Positions 1 to 5,962 of a DNA stretch of 6,730 bases are shown in pieces (within the stretch, counting starts at the first letter, position 1; the number at the start of each line of letters is the position of its first letter). The stretch lies in assembly GCA_013816685.1 (NCBI GenBank), contig JACDDX010000096.1:1-6730 (forward strand), in the 5' to 3' direction. A model generated the notes under the pieces. It had not been told where the DNA came from. It searched no databases and saw nothing but the letters and a program-made list of their open reading frames with translations. The stretch comes from Gemmatimonadales bacterium (GTDB lineage: Bacteria; Gemmatimonadota; Gemmatimonadetes; Gemmatimonadales; GWC2-71-9). Both the position numbers and the translations under genes were made by a program.

Positions 1-67
1 GTTCAGCACCCACCCGCCGACGGCCGAGCGCGTCGCGCGACTCGAGGCGATGGCGGCGGGCCGCTGA
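1..67 (+). CDS. htpX: HtpX-like M48 zinc metalloprotease, C-terminal end only
   Basis: Only the last 21 codons are inside the window (reading from base 2, stop TGA at 65-67). They encode FSTHPPTAERVARLEAMAAG followed by R. The 'F-S-T-H-P-P-T-x-x-R-I/V-x-R-L' block is the characteristic C-terminus of HtpX and related M48 membrane proteases, where it follows the catalytic domain. HtpX-type enzymes are inner-membrane zinc endopeptidases that degrade misfolded membrane proteins. The HExxH zinc site would lie well upstream and cannot be checked here. The stop codon is only two bases from the GTG start of the next gene, so the two are probably co-transcribed. Family assignment rests on this short tail alone; another M48 subfamily with the same ending is possible. 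Confidence 0.75.
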   Translation, partial: FSTHPPTAERVARLEAMAAGR

Positions 68-69
68 TC

Positions 70-1023
70 GTGGGGGAACACGACCTGACCGTCTGGCTGG
101 GATTCACCGGTCTGGTCGTGGCGCTGCTGGTCCTCGACCTCGGCGTGCTCAACCGGCGGTCGCATGTGCTGAGCTTCAAGGAGGCGATGAGCTGGAGTGG
201 CGGGCTCATCGCCTTTGCGCTGCTGTTTGGCCTGTTCCTGCTGTGGCGGGAAGGCACCCACCACGCGCTGGAGTATTACACCGGCTACCTGATCGAGCTG
301 TCGCTCAGCGTCGACAATCTCTTCGTCTTCATTCTAATTTTTTCGTACTTCGGGGTGCCGGCAGACGCGCAGCCGAAGGTGCTCAAGTGGGGCATTCTCG
401 GCGCGATCGTGATGCGGCTGGTCATGATCCTGGCCGGGTCGCTGCTGCTGGCGGAATTCGAATGGATTGTGTTCGTCTTTGGCGGGATCCTGATCGTCAC
501 CGGGATCCGGATGGTCACCCAGAAGGACGATCAGATCGAGCCGGAAAAGAACCCGCTGGTGCGACTGGCGCGGCGGGTGCTGCCGGTATCGGGGAAGTAC
601 GATGGCGCCAACTTCATCACCCACGGGCCGGACGGGCGCTGGATGGCGACGCCGCTGCTGCTGGTGCTGCTGGTGGTGGAGTGGTCCGACCTGATCTTCG
701 CCATCGACAGCATCCCGGCGATCTTCGCCGTCACCCGCGATCCGTTTCTGGTCTACAGCTCGAACGTCTTCGCGATCCTGGGCCTCCGGGCACTGTTCTT
801 CGTCCTTTCGGGGATGATCGACAAGTTCGTCTATCTCAAGCCCGGCGTTGCGGCCATCCTGGTCTTCGTCGGGGCCAAGATGACGCTGAGCCACTGGGTG
901 CACCTGCCGACGCTGGCGTCGCTCGTCGTCATTGTCCTGACCCTCACCGTAGCGGTGCTGCTGTCGATGCGCCGGAACGCGCGGGAGGCACGGGAGGGGC
1001 GGGCAGCGCGGGCGGCGGCGTGA
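70..1023 (+). CDS. TerC/Alx-family integral membrane protein
   Basis: The 317-residue product matches the TerC family in length and motifs. It has about nine hydrophobic segments, near residues 7-27, 41-59, 74-94, 104-127, 131-148, 193-221, 232-250, 258-273 and 280-300. The family signatures are clear: LSLSVDNLFVFILIFSYFGVP-type sequence from 78, with acidic D82 in the membrane, and EWSDLIFAIDSIPAIFAVT from 204, with D207 and D213 in the membrane. Family members include tellurite-resistance TerC and the Alx/MeeF-type proteins linked to manganese export, so metal-ion transport or metalation of exported proteins is the likely role. The substrate cannot be read from sequence. The C-terminus (301-317) is Arg/Ala-rich and probably cytoplasmic. 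The start is the GTG at 70, two bases after the htpX-like stop, with only a weak GGCGGG upstream, which suggests translational coupling. There is no room for a yybP-ykoY manganese riboswitch directly before this start. Confidence 0.93.
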   Translation: MGEHDLTVWLGFTGLVVALLVLDLGVLNRRSHVLSFKEAMSWSGGLIAFALLFGLFLLWREGTHHALEYYTGYLIELSLSVDNLFVFILIFSYFGVPADAQPKVLKWGILGAIVMRLVMILAGSLLLAEFEWIVFVFGGILIVTGIRMVTQKDDQIEPEKNPLVRLARRVLPVSGKYDGANFITHGPDGRWMATPLLLVLLVVEWSDLIFAIDSIPAIFAVTRDPFLVYSSNVFAILGLRALFFVLSGMIDKFVYLKPGVAAILVFVGAKMTLSHWVHLPTLASLVVIVLTLTVAVLLSMRRNAREAREGRAARAAA

Positions 1024-1074
1024 CGGAGCGCGCTTAGCAACCGGCCGGTGATGGCAGCCTTACCCCGCGGCGCG

Positions 1075-1080
1075 TAGATT
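1075..1080 (+). promoter_or_regulatory. Putative -10 element (TAGATT) for the 67-residue gene
   Basis: TAGATT lies seven bases before the ATG at 1088. That spacing would put the transcription start at or next to the start codon, giving a leaderless or nearly leaderless mRNA. No strong Shine-Dalgarno sequence precedes the ATG, which fits. No convincing -35 hexamer is seen 16-18 bases upstream. The same TANNTT box occurs before two other starts in the window. Confidence 0.4.
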
Positions 1081-1087
1081 CGGACTC

Positions 1088-1291
1088 ATGACAGACCGCT
1101 CCAACTACCCCGTTCGGCGCATCCCGCTCGAACTCGAGGGCCGGGAGGCTCCCGTGGCGGACCAGCCCTCGGCCGAACGGTTGGCCATGATGTGGCAGCT
1201 CGCCCTCCATGCATGGGCCTTCAAGGAGGGGCTCGCCGATGAACCGCGACTTCGCCGAGATGTTGTCAGAACTCTTCGCCGCGGGAATTGA
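1088..1291 (+). CDS. Conserved hypothetical 67-residue protein, partner of a nucleotidyltransferase gene
   Basis: This small intact reading frame encodes a soluble 67-residue protein. From memory it resembles a recurring small-protein family with a basic N-terminus (SNYPVRRIPL), a central ERLAMMWQLALHAWAF block (residues 30-45) and a basic C-terminus ending in VVRTLRRG. Members commonly sit just upstream of, and overlap, a gene for a small nucleotidyltransferase-like protein; the same arrangement is seen here. Its function is unknown to me, and no catalytic motif or membrane segment is visible. The central block is probably an amphipathic helix. The ATG at 1088 is preceded by TAGATT and no clear ribosome site. 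Its last 53 bases overlap the downstream gene in another frame and contain that gene's strong Shine-Dalgarno AAGGAGG (1223-1229). The downstream partner is broken, so this gene may have lost its function even though it remains open. Confidence 0.7.
   Translation: MTDRSNYPVRRIPLELEGREAPVADQPSAERLAMMWQLALHAWAFKEGLADEPRLRRDVVRTLRRGN
1223..1229 (+). promoter_or_regulatory. Strong Shine-Dalgarno site deciding the start at 1239
   Basis: AAGGAGG lies nine bases before the ATG at 1239 and inside the 67-residue gene. It is the best ribosome site in the window and supports reading 1239 as a true former start, despite the short open frame that follows. Confidence 0.65.
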
Positions 1292-1398
1292 GTTTCTCGT
1301 CGTCGGCCGGGAGGATTTCATGGCCAACAAGCGAGCGGCCGGCCGGCCGGCCGAAGGATCTCGCGGACATTGCCTGGCTGGAGGGTGATGCCGGCGAG
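1239..1398 (+). pseudogene. Remnant of a DUF6036/AbiEii-like nucleotidyltransferase gene: internal deletion plus frameshift
   Basis: From the ATG at 1239 the frame reads MNRDFAEMLSELFAAGIEF then LVVG, the typical N-terminus of small nucleotidyltransferase-fold proteins (DUF6036-like). It then jumps directly to REDFMANKRAAGRP, which belongs to the C-terminal part of the family ('IGREDF..NKRA.GRPKDLADI..LE'). The segment normally between, including the G-(G/A)-hA-h..HG and D-hD catalytic motifs, is absent. Family members are roughly 150-190 residues, so about 110 or more codons are missing, joined in frame near 1305-1310. Next, four GGCC units (1337-1352) shift the frame. The expected KDLADIAWLEGDAGE continues in the +1 frame at 1354-1398, while the original frame stops at 1386-1388. 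Removing one GGCC unit would rejoin the parts. Even then the frame would run on to about 1851, so the native stop also seems lost. The product cannot be catalytic. Family naming is from memory of motifs. Confidence 0.7.
1337..1352 (+). repeat. Tetranucleotide repeat (GGCC)x4
   Basis: Four tandem GGCC units lie inside the nucleotidyltransferase remnant; with one flanking base on each side they form an 18-base perfect palindrome. The preserved family motif reads across the tract correctly only if it is one unit shorter, which indicates a one-unit (4-base) expansion by strand slippage as the cause of the frameshift. Confidence 0.8.
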
Positions 1399-1574
1399 TG
1401 CGTGACAGCCGAGCGCTCTCCGCCGTCCGACTCTACCCCCCACGTCCTGTTGCACTTCGACTCGGAAGAATCCGCGAGCCTCCCCCAAGTATGTCATGCC
1501 CTGCGCGACCCGCGATCCCGCTGGATAGCGGGTACCGACCCGTTCCCCAACGACGTGGAAGGAGCAGGGGTGCG
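1399..1574. other. Gene-free stretch between the pseudogene and the DUF488 gene
   Basis: About 175 bases between the nucleotidyltransferase remnant and the stop of the convergent DUF488 gene hold no reading frame I recognise. The only structure noticed is a 6-bp perfect hairpin (CCCGCT/AGCGGG with a GGAT loop) at 1517-1532. The stretch probably includes decayed 3' sequence of the former nucleotidyltransferase gene and the facing ends of two transcripts. Confidence 0.5.
1517..1532. terminator. Short GC-rich hairpin between convergent genes (weak terminator candidate)
   Basis: CCCGCT GGAT AGCGGG forms a perfect 6-bp stem with a 4-base loop, about 40 bases beyond the DUF488 stop. It has no T-run on either strand, so it is not a classical intrinsic terminator. 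Its position between convergent genes is the main reason to list it. Confidence 0.25.
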
Positions 1575-2126
1575 TCAGGGCAGCGCGCCGGGTGAGCCTG
1601 CGGGACCTTGGAGTACGTACGTCAGCCGGCCGTCCACCAGCCGGGCCGGTGGGGCCAACAGGTGCGGCTGGGCCGTCGCCGCATCGAGGATGTGTACGAC
1701 CTGCACGCCGAGCGACACGAGCACGTCGGCGATGAGCCGCCGGTGGCAGCGCCACCAGAGCACCTCCGCGCACATGACCGCCGTGCGGAGTCCGTGCGCC
1801 AGCAGCAGCAACTCGAACCACCCGGCCGCAAACTCCTCGCTGGCGGTGTGATCGGCATAGCCGCGGAAGGCCTGATGACGCCAGGCCCCGTTGGACGATT
1901 GCGGGTCGGGCCGGCGGCGGCCACCCAGGGCCGGCAGCCAGCAGTACTCGATACCCTCGGCGGCGAGCGCAGCCTGAAACGTCGATTGCTGGTACTGCGG
2001 CTGGCGTCGGGAGCCGGGAAAGCGCCGGACGTCGGCGACGGCCTCGATGGTGTAGGGTGCGAGCACGGCAAGGAACTCCGAAGAGGAGGGCGTCGAGTGC
2101 CCAACTGTCCGCACGGTCAGCTCCAT
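1575..2126 (-). CDS. DUF488 family protein
   Basis: The 183-residue product carries the DUF488 motifs in order: TVGHS (7-11), DVRRFPGSRR (32-41), LPALGGRR (64-71), FRGYAD (87-92), MCAE (118-121) and WRCHR (125-129). These include the two family cysteines C119 and C127. DUF488 proteins are small soluble proteins of unsettled biochemical function; the conserved Asp/Arg/Cys set suggests an enzyme or ligand-binding site. The length is normal and all motifs are present, so the gene looks functional. The frame stays open upstream to 2870, but that part is antisense to the kinase. The ATG at 2126 is chosen because the family N-terminus (TVGHS) begins six residues later. AAGGA lies only two bases before this ATG, too close for a normal ribosome site. 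TACGTT seven bases before the ATG suggests a start-proximal promoter. The gene is divergent from the kinase and convergent with the degraded module. Confidence 0.9.
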   Translation of the reverse strand: MELTVRTVGHSTPSSSEFLAVLAPYTIEAVADVRRFPGSRRQPQYQQSTFQAALAAEGIEYCWLPALGGRRRPDPQSSNGAWRHQAFRGYADHTASEEFAAGWFELLLLAHGLRTAVMCAEVLWWRCHRRLIADVLVSLGVQVVHILDAATAQPHLLAPPARLVDGRLTYVLQGPAGSPGALP

Positions 2127-2171
2127 GGTCCTTAACGTAGTACGCCGGCCTCCCCAGCCCAGCGCGAGGCC
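2127..2171. promoter_or_regulatory. Divergent intergenic promoter region between DUF488 and kinase
   Basis: This 45-base gap must carry the 5' signals of both divergent genes. On the minus strand TACGTT (2134-2139) lies seven bases before the DUF488 ATG. On the plus strand the same AT-richer patch (TTAACGTAGTAC, 2132-2143) could supply a -10 for the kinase. The two promoters would then overlap and may compete. No clear -35 hexamers or operator repeats are seen. Confidence 0.4.
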
Positions 2172-4577
2172 ATGAGCCTGGACCTGCGTGACCAGCTCCA
2201 GTCGGCGTTGGGCCAGAGTTACGCGTTCGAGCGCGAGCTGGGCGGCGGCGGCATGTCGCGCGTCTTCCTCGCCCGGGAAACCGCGCTGGGTCGGACGGTG
2301 GTCGTTAAGGTGCTGCCGCCGGAACTGGCCGCGGGGGTGAACATCGCACGATTCGCCCGCGAGATCCGGCTCGCCGCGGGGCTGCAGCACCCGCACATCG
2401 TCCCGCTCCTCTCGGCCGGCGAAGCCGTCGGATTGCCCTGGTTCACCATGCCCTACATCGCCGGCGAGTCGCTCCGAGGGCGGCTCGCGAGGAGCGGTGA
2501 ATTTCCCGTGAGCGAGGCCACGCGGGTGCTCCGCGAGATCGCATCCGCGCTCGCCTACGCGCACGAGCACGGCATCGTTCACCGCGACATCAAGCCGGAG
2601 AACGTCCTGCTTTCCGGCGGCACCGCCGTCGTCAGCGACTTCGGGGTCGCGAAGGCGCTGAGCAGCGCCGCAACGCCCGACGGCACCCACGGGACCTCGG
2701 CCGGCATTGCGCTCGGCACGCCGGCCTACATGTCGCCCGAACAGGCCGCCGCCGACCCCGCGGTCGATCACCGCGCCGATCTCTACGCGCTGGGTATCGT
2801 CGCCTACGAGCTCCTGACCGGGCAGCCGCCGTTCGCCGGGCGCTCGCCGCAGGCACTGCTCGCCGCCCATGCCCTCGAAGCGCCAGAGCCGATCGGCCGC
2901 CGCCGCGCCGGCCTTTCCGACCCGCTGGCCACGCTGGTCATGCGCTGTCTCGAGAAGCGCCCAGCCGACCGGCCCCAGTCGGCCGCGGAGATCGTGCAGG
3001 CGCTGGATGCGATCGGGACGCCGAGCGGCTCGGTGGCCGTTGCCCGCAGCGGATCGAGGTCTCGTCGGAATCGCGCGATCGCCATCGGCGCCGCCGTGCT
3101 TGCCGTGATCGCCGGAGTGGTGCTCGCGTTCAGCGGGCGAGCCGCACCTGCTACGACACCCGCACCGTCCCTGACACCGGTGCCTTCCGCTACCGCCCCG
3201 GCGTCACCGGCCTCGCTCGCGGTGCTCCCCTTCGTCAACGTGGGCGGCGACCCCAAAGAGGAATACTTCTCCGACGGGATGACCGACGAGCTGACGAGCG
3301 GGCTCAGCAAAGTGGCCGGGCTCCGGGTGGCGTCGCGCACCTCGGCATTCGCCTTCAAGGGGCAGGAGATCGACGTGCGCGAGATCGGGCGACGACTCAA
3401 CGTCGGCACCGTCCTCGAGGGTACCGTGAGACGCGCGGGCACGCGGCTTCGAATGACCGTACAGCTCACCAGCGCGTCGGATGGACTGGCGCTCTGGTCG
3501 GAGCGCTACGAGCGGGAAGTGCAGGATGTGTTCGCCGTGCAGTACGACATCGCCACCGCGATCGTGACAGCGCTCCGAGCGCCCTTGGGCGGCGTACCCC
3601 GGCCAGTGGTGATCCAGCCGCGGGCCATCGATCTCGAAGCGCACGACCTGTATCTCAGAGCCAACTTCTTCTACGAAAAGAAGACCGAGGCCGGCCTCCG
3701 TCGAAGCCTGGAGCTCTACAACGCGGCACTGGCAAGGGATCCAGGATATGCTGTTGCGTGGACCGGGATCTCTCAGGCGTGGGCCTGGTTGGCCGACGAC
3801 TGGGTCGCGCCCCGGAAGGCATACCCGCAGGCCAAGGCCGCAGCCCTCAACGCGCTCGCGCTCGATTCCACACTGGCGGAGGCCCATGACGCGCTCAGTG
3901 TCGTCGAGCTGATCCACGCTTGGGACTTCGCGGCCGCGGAGCGGGAGATCCGTCGTGCCCTGGCGCTCAACCCGAACTTTGCAGGCGGGTTCTACACTCT
4001 CGCGGACGTTTACTCGGTCACCGGCCGGGGTGATTCAGCGGTGGCCGCTGCACTGCGGGCACGGGCCATGAGCCCGCTCGACCCTGCGTTCGGCGTCAAG
4101 CTGGGTCAAGTGCTGGAGTACGCCGGCCAGATCACGCGCGCCATCGAAGCGCATCGCCAGGCCCTGGAGCTGGATTCCAACTCCTCCCTCACAAGGCTGC
4201 ATCTTGGCTCGGCGCTGCTCAGCGCAGCGAGACCCGAGGACGCACTCACGGTCATGAGCGGCGCACAACCGTCCGACTTCAGCGATCTGGTCCGAGCGGC
4301 CACGGCCCGTGCAGACGCGCAGCTCGGCCGGAGCGCGGAGGCCCGCCGCATCGTGCACGAGCTGGAGCGCGAGGCGGAGCGCCGCTACGTGCGTGCGGAG
4401 GCGATCGCGTCGATCTACGCCAGTCTCGGGGAGCACGATGCGGCATTCCGGTGGCTCGACCGGGCGTACCGCGATCGTTCGGCCGGGCTAACCTGGTTGA
4501 AGGTGGACCCCAAATGGGCTCCGATCCGCTCCGACCGCCGGTTCGCGGCGCTGGTCCGCAAGGTGGGCCTCCCGTGA
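2172..4577 (+). CDS. Transmembrane serine/threonine protein kinase with TolB-like and TPR domains
   Basis: This 801-residue protein has a cytoplasmic Hanks-type kinase domain at about 18-280. It is complete: glycine loop GGGGMSRVF (24-32), ATP lysine K46 (VVVKVL), helix-C E64, HRDIKPEN (137-144) with catalytic D139, DFG (156-158), and GTPAYMSPEQ (182-191) with E190 as the APE glutamate. A basic stretch (294-301) precedes one membrane helix at about 302-320, then a Pro/Ala/Thr linker (323-346). Residues 348-470 match the TolB N-terminal/FlgO-like domain often paired with such kinases (SLAVLPFVN, FSDGMTDELTSGLS, GTVLEGTVRR, LWSERYER). From about 487 to the end are helical TPR-like repeats, probably outside the cytoplasm. 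The C-terminal tail (APIRSDRRFAALVRKVGLP) is typical of this class. It likely senses or scaffolds outside the membrane and phosphorylates cytoplasmic proteins; targets are unknown. The start agrees with the family's N-terminus, although GAGG is only two bases upstream. Its stop overlaps the next start. Confidence 0.95.
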   Translation: MSLDLRDQLQSALGQSYAFERELGGGGMSRVFLARETALGRTVVVKVLPPELAAGVNIARFAREIRLAAGLQHPHIVPLLSAGEAVGLPWFTMPYIAGESLRGRLARSGEFPVSEATRVLREIASALAYAHEHGIVHRDIKPENVLLSGGTAVVSDFGVAKALSSAATPDGTHGTSAGIALGTPAYMSPEQAAADPAVDHRADLYALGIVAYELLTGQPPFAGRSPQALLAAHALEAPEPIGRRRAGLSDPLATLVMRCLEKRPADRPQSAAEIVQALDAIGTPSGSVAVARSGSRSRRNRAIAIGAAVLAVIAGVVLAFSGRAAPATTPAPSLTPVPSATAPASPASLAVLPFVNVGGDPKEEYFSDGMTDELTSGLSKVAGLRVASRTSAFAFKGQEIDVREIGRRLNVGTVLEGTVRRAGTRLRMTVQLTSASDGLALWSERYEREVQDVFAVQYDIATAIVTALRAPLGGVPRPVVIQPRAIDLEAHDLYLRANFFYEKKTEAGLRRSLELYNAALARDPGYAVAWTGISQAWAWLADDWVAPRKAYPQAKAAALNALALDSTLAEAHDALSVVELIHAWDFAAAEREIRRALALNPNFAGGFYTLADVYSVTGRGDSAVAAALRARAMSPLDPAFGVKLGQVLEYAGQITRAIEAHRQALELDSNSSLTRLHLGSALLSAARPEDALTVMSGAQPSDFSDLVRAATARADAQLGRSAEARRIVHELEREAERRYVRAEAIASIYASLGEHDAAFRWLDRAYRDRSAGLTWLKVDPKWAPIRSDRRFAALVRKVGLP

Positions 4578-5950
4578 GCAGTCGCGTCCTCGCCCGCCTG
4601 GGCCTCGACCGCCCCGAGCTCCGCGCCTGGGCGATGTACGATTGGGCCGCGTCCAGCGTGCAGACGACGATCATGGTCGCCGTCTTTCCGATCTATTTCG
4701 TCAAGGTAGCGGGCGCCGGCCTGGCCGAGGGGCGGGCGACGCAGCAACTGGCGACGGTGAACACCATCGCGCTGCTGGTCATCGCGGTCGCGTCGCCGGT
4801 GCTGGGCACGATCGCCGACCTGGGTGGTCACCGGAAACGGTTCACGGCGCTCTTCATGGCGCTGGGTGCGGCCGCGATCGTCGCGATGTGGTTCATTCAC
4901 CGGGGCGACCTGGGGCTGGCCTCGGTGCTGTTCGTCATCGCGCTGGTCGGCGCGACCGGCAGCTTCGTCTTCTACGAATCGCTGCTGCCGCATGTCGCGG
5001 GGCCCGACGAGATCGACCGGGTCTCTACCGCCGGGTACGCGCTGGGCTACCTTGGCGGCGGTGTGCTGCTGGCGCTCAACCTCGCCTGGATCCAGAAGCC
5101 GGCCTGGTTCGGCCTGCCGTCGGGCCCTGGGCTCAGTGAATCGGATGCGACGCTCCCCGTACGCCTGGCGTTCGTGTCGGTGGCCGTCTGGTGGCTGCTC
5201 TTTTCGATTCCACTCTTCCGCCGGGTCCGGGAACCCGCGAGCGCGGCAATCGACGAGGCATCGCCGGCGTGGACGGTGCGCGCCGCCTTTGCCCAGTTGC
5301 GCGACACCTTCCGCGCGCTCCGCGGGTACCGGCAGGCGTTCCTGATGCTGCTCGCCTTTCTGATCTACAACGACGGCATCCAGACCATCATCAAGATGGC
5401 GACGGCCTACGGCACCGAGCTCGGCATCGGCCAGGGTGCGCTCATCGGCGCGATCCTGCTGGTGCAGTTCGTCGGCATTCCGTTCTCCTTTCTCTTCGGC
5501 ATGCTGGCCGCCCGCATCGGCGCCAAGCGCTCGCTCTTCCTCGGCCTCCTCGCGTACACCGGCATCAGCATCCTGGGCTATTACATGAAGACCGCCGCAC
5601 ACTTCTTCGTGCTCGCCGGACTGGTGGGCATGGTGCAGGGCGGGACCCAGGCGCTGAGCCGCTCGATGTTCGCCAGCATGATCCCGCGGGAAAAGTCGGG
5701 GGAGTTCTTCGGCTTCTGGAGCGTGTTCGAGAAATTCGCCGGGATCTTCGGTCCACTCATCTTCGCCGGAACGATCGCCGCGACCGGCTCCAGTCGGAAC
5801 GCCATCCTCTCGGTCATCGCGTTCTTCGCACTGGGCGCCGCGATCCTCGCGCTGGTGGATCCGGACGCCGGCCGCCAGGAGGCCCGGGACGCCGACGCGC
5901 GCGCGGGCGATCGTGCCGGCGCTCTTGCCGCGCCCCCATCCGCTTCCTAG
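4574..5950 (+). CDS. UMF1-type major facilitator superfamily transporter
   Basis: Started at the GTG at 4574, the 458-residue product has about 12 hydrophobic segments and matches the UMF1 (Atg22-like) branch of the MFS. Signatures are AWAMYDWAAS (18-27), the motif-A-like loop ADLGGHRKR (81-89), the mid-protein YNDGIQTIIKMA (265-276), GGTQALSRSMFASMIP (356-371) and EFFGFWSVFEKFAGIFGP (377-394). It is an inner-membrane secondary transporter; eukaryotic Atg22 relatives export amino acids from vacuoles, but bacterial UMF1 substrates are largely unknown. The Ala/Asp/Arg-rich tail (430-458) is probably cytoplasmic and disordered. The frame is open from 4451, but GTG 4574 is preferred: it overlaps the kinase stop as GTGA, has AAGGTGGG eight or so bases upstream, and gives the normal family N-terminus. 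The overlap implies translation coupled to the kinase, so the transporter may be a kinase-associated or kinase-regulated partner (inference). Confidence 0.92.
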   Translation: MSSRVLARLGLDRPELRAWAMYDWAASSVQTTIMVAVFPIYFVKVAGAGLAEGRATQQLATVNTIALLVIAVASPVLGTIADLGGHRKRFTALFMALGAAAIVAMWFIHRGDLGLASVLFVIALVGATGSFVFYESLLPHVAGPDEIDRVSTAGYALGYLGGGVLLALNLAWIQKPAWFGLPSGPGLSESDATLPVRLAFVSVAVWWLLFSIPLFRRVREPASAAIDEASPAWTVRAAFAQLRDTFRALRGYRQAFLMLLAFLIYNDGIQTIIKMATAYGTELGIGQGALIGAILLVQFVGIPFSFLFGMLAARIGAKRSLFLGLLAYTGISILGYYMKTAAHFFVLAGLVGMVQGGTQALSRSMFASMIPREKSGEFFGFWSVFEKFAGIFGPLIFAGTIAATGSSRNAILSVIAFFALGAAILALVDPDAGRQEARDADARAGDRAGALAAPPSAS

Positions 5951-5953
5951 CTT
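5925..5953 (+). promoter_or_regulatory. Putative promoter for the M20 gene (TTGCCG-17-TAGCTT)
   Basis: TTGCCG (5925-5930) and TAGCTT (5948-5953) are separated by exactly 17 bases, and the second box ends nine bases before the ATG at 5963. The TAG of the second box is also the transporter's stop codon. Matches to the sigma-70 consensus are partial, about four of six in the -35 box and three of six in the -10 box. The spacing would give a very short or absent leader, consistent with the lack of a Shine-Dalgarno site there. Confidence 0.45.
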
Positions 5954-5962
5954 GCCGCGTTC

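Noticed and set aside
1040..1049. ACCGGCCGGT palindrome after terC considered as terminator or operator
   Set aside because: It has no loop and no T-run, and short GC palindromes are expected by chance at this composition.
1480..1512. Minus-strand GCGCAGGGCATGACATAC-like text resembling dispersed extragenic repeats ending in ATGACA
   Set aside because: Only one copy is in the window and the resemblance is from memory; without a genome-wide search it cannot be called a repeat.
1288..1851. Plus-strand frame of 187 codons running through the nucleotidyltransferase tail
   Set aside because: Only its start (to about 1398) shows family sequence; the rest is low-complexity and antisense to the DUF488 gene. 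It is run-on after the lost stop.
2127..2870. N-terminal extension of the DUF488 frame (a 431-residue reading in total)
   Set aside because: The extension is antisense to the kinase domain and has no domain of its own; the family N-terminus starts right at the ATG at 2126.
4451..4573. 41-residue N-terminal extension of the UMF1 transporter
   Set aside because: It lies wholly inside the kinase coding end, lacks hydrophobic or family sequence, and the GTG at 4574 has a suitable ribosome site.
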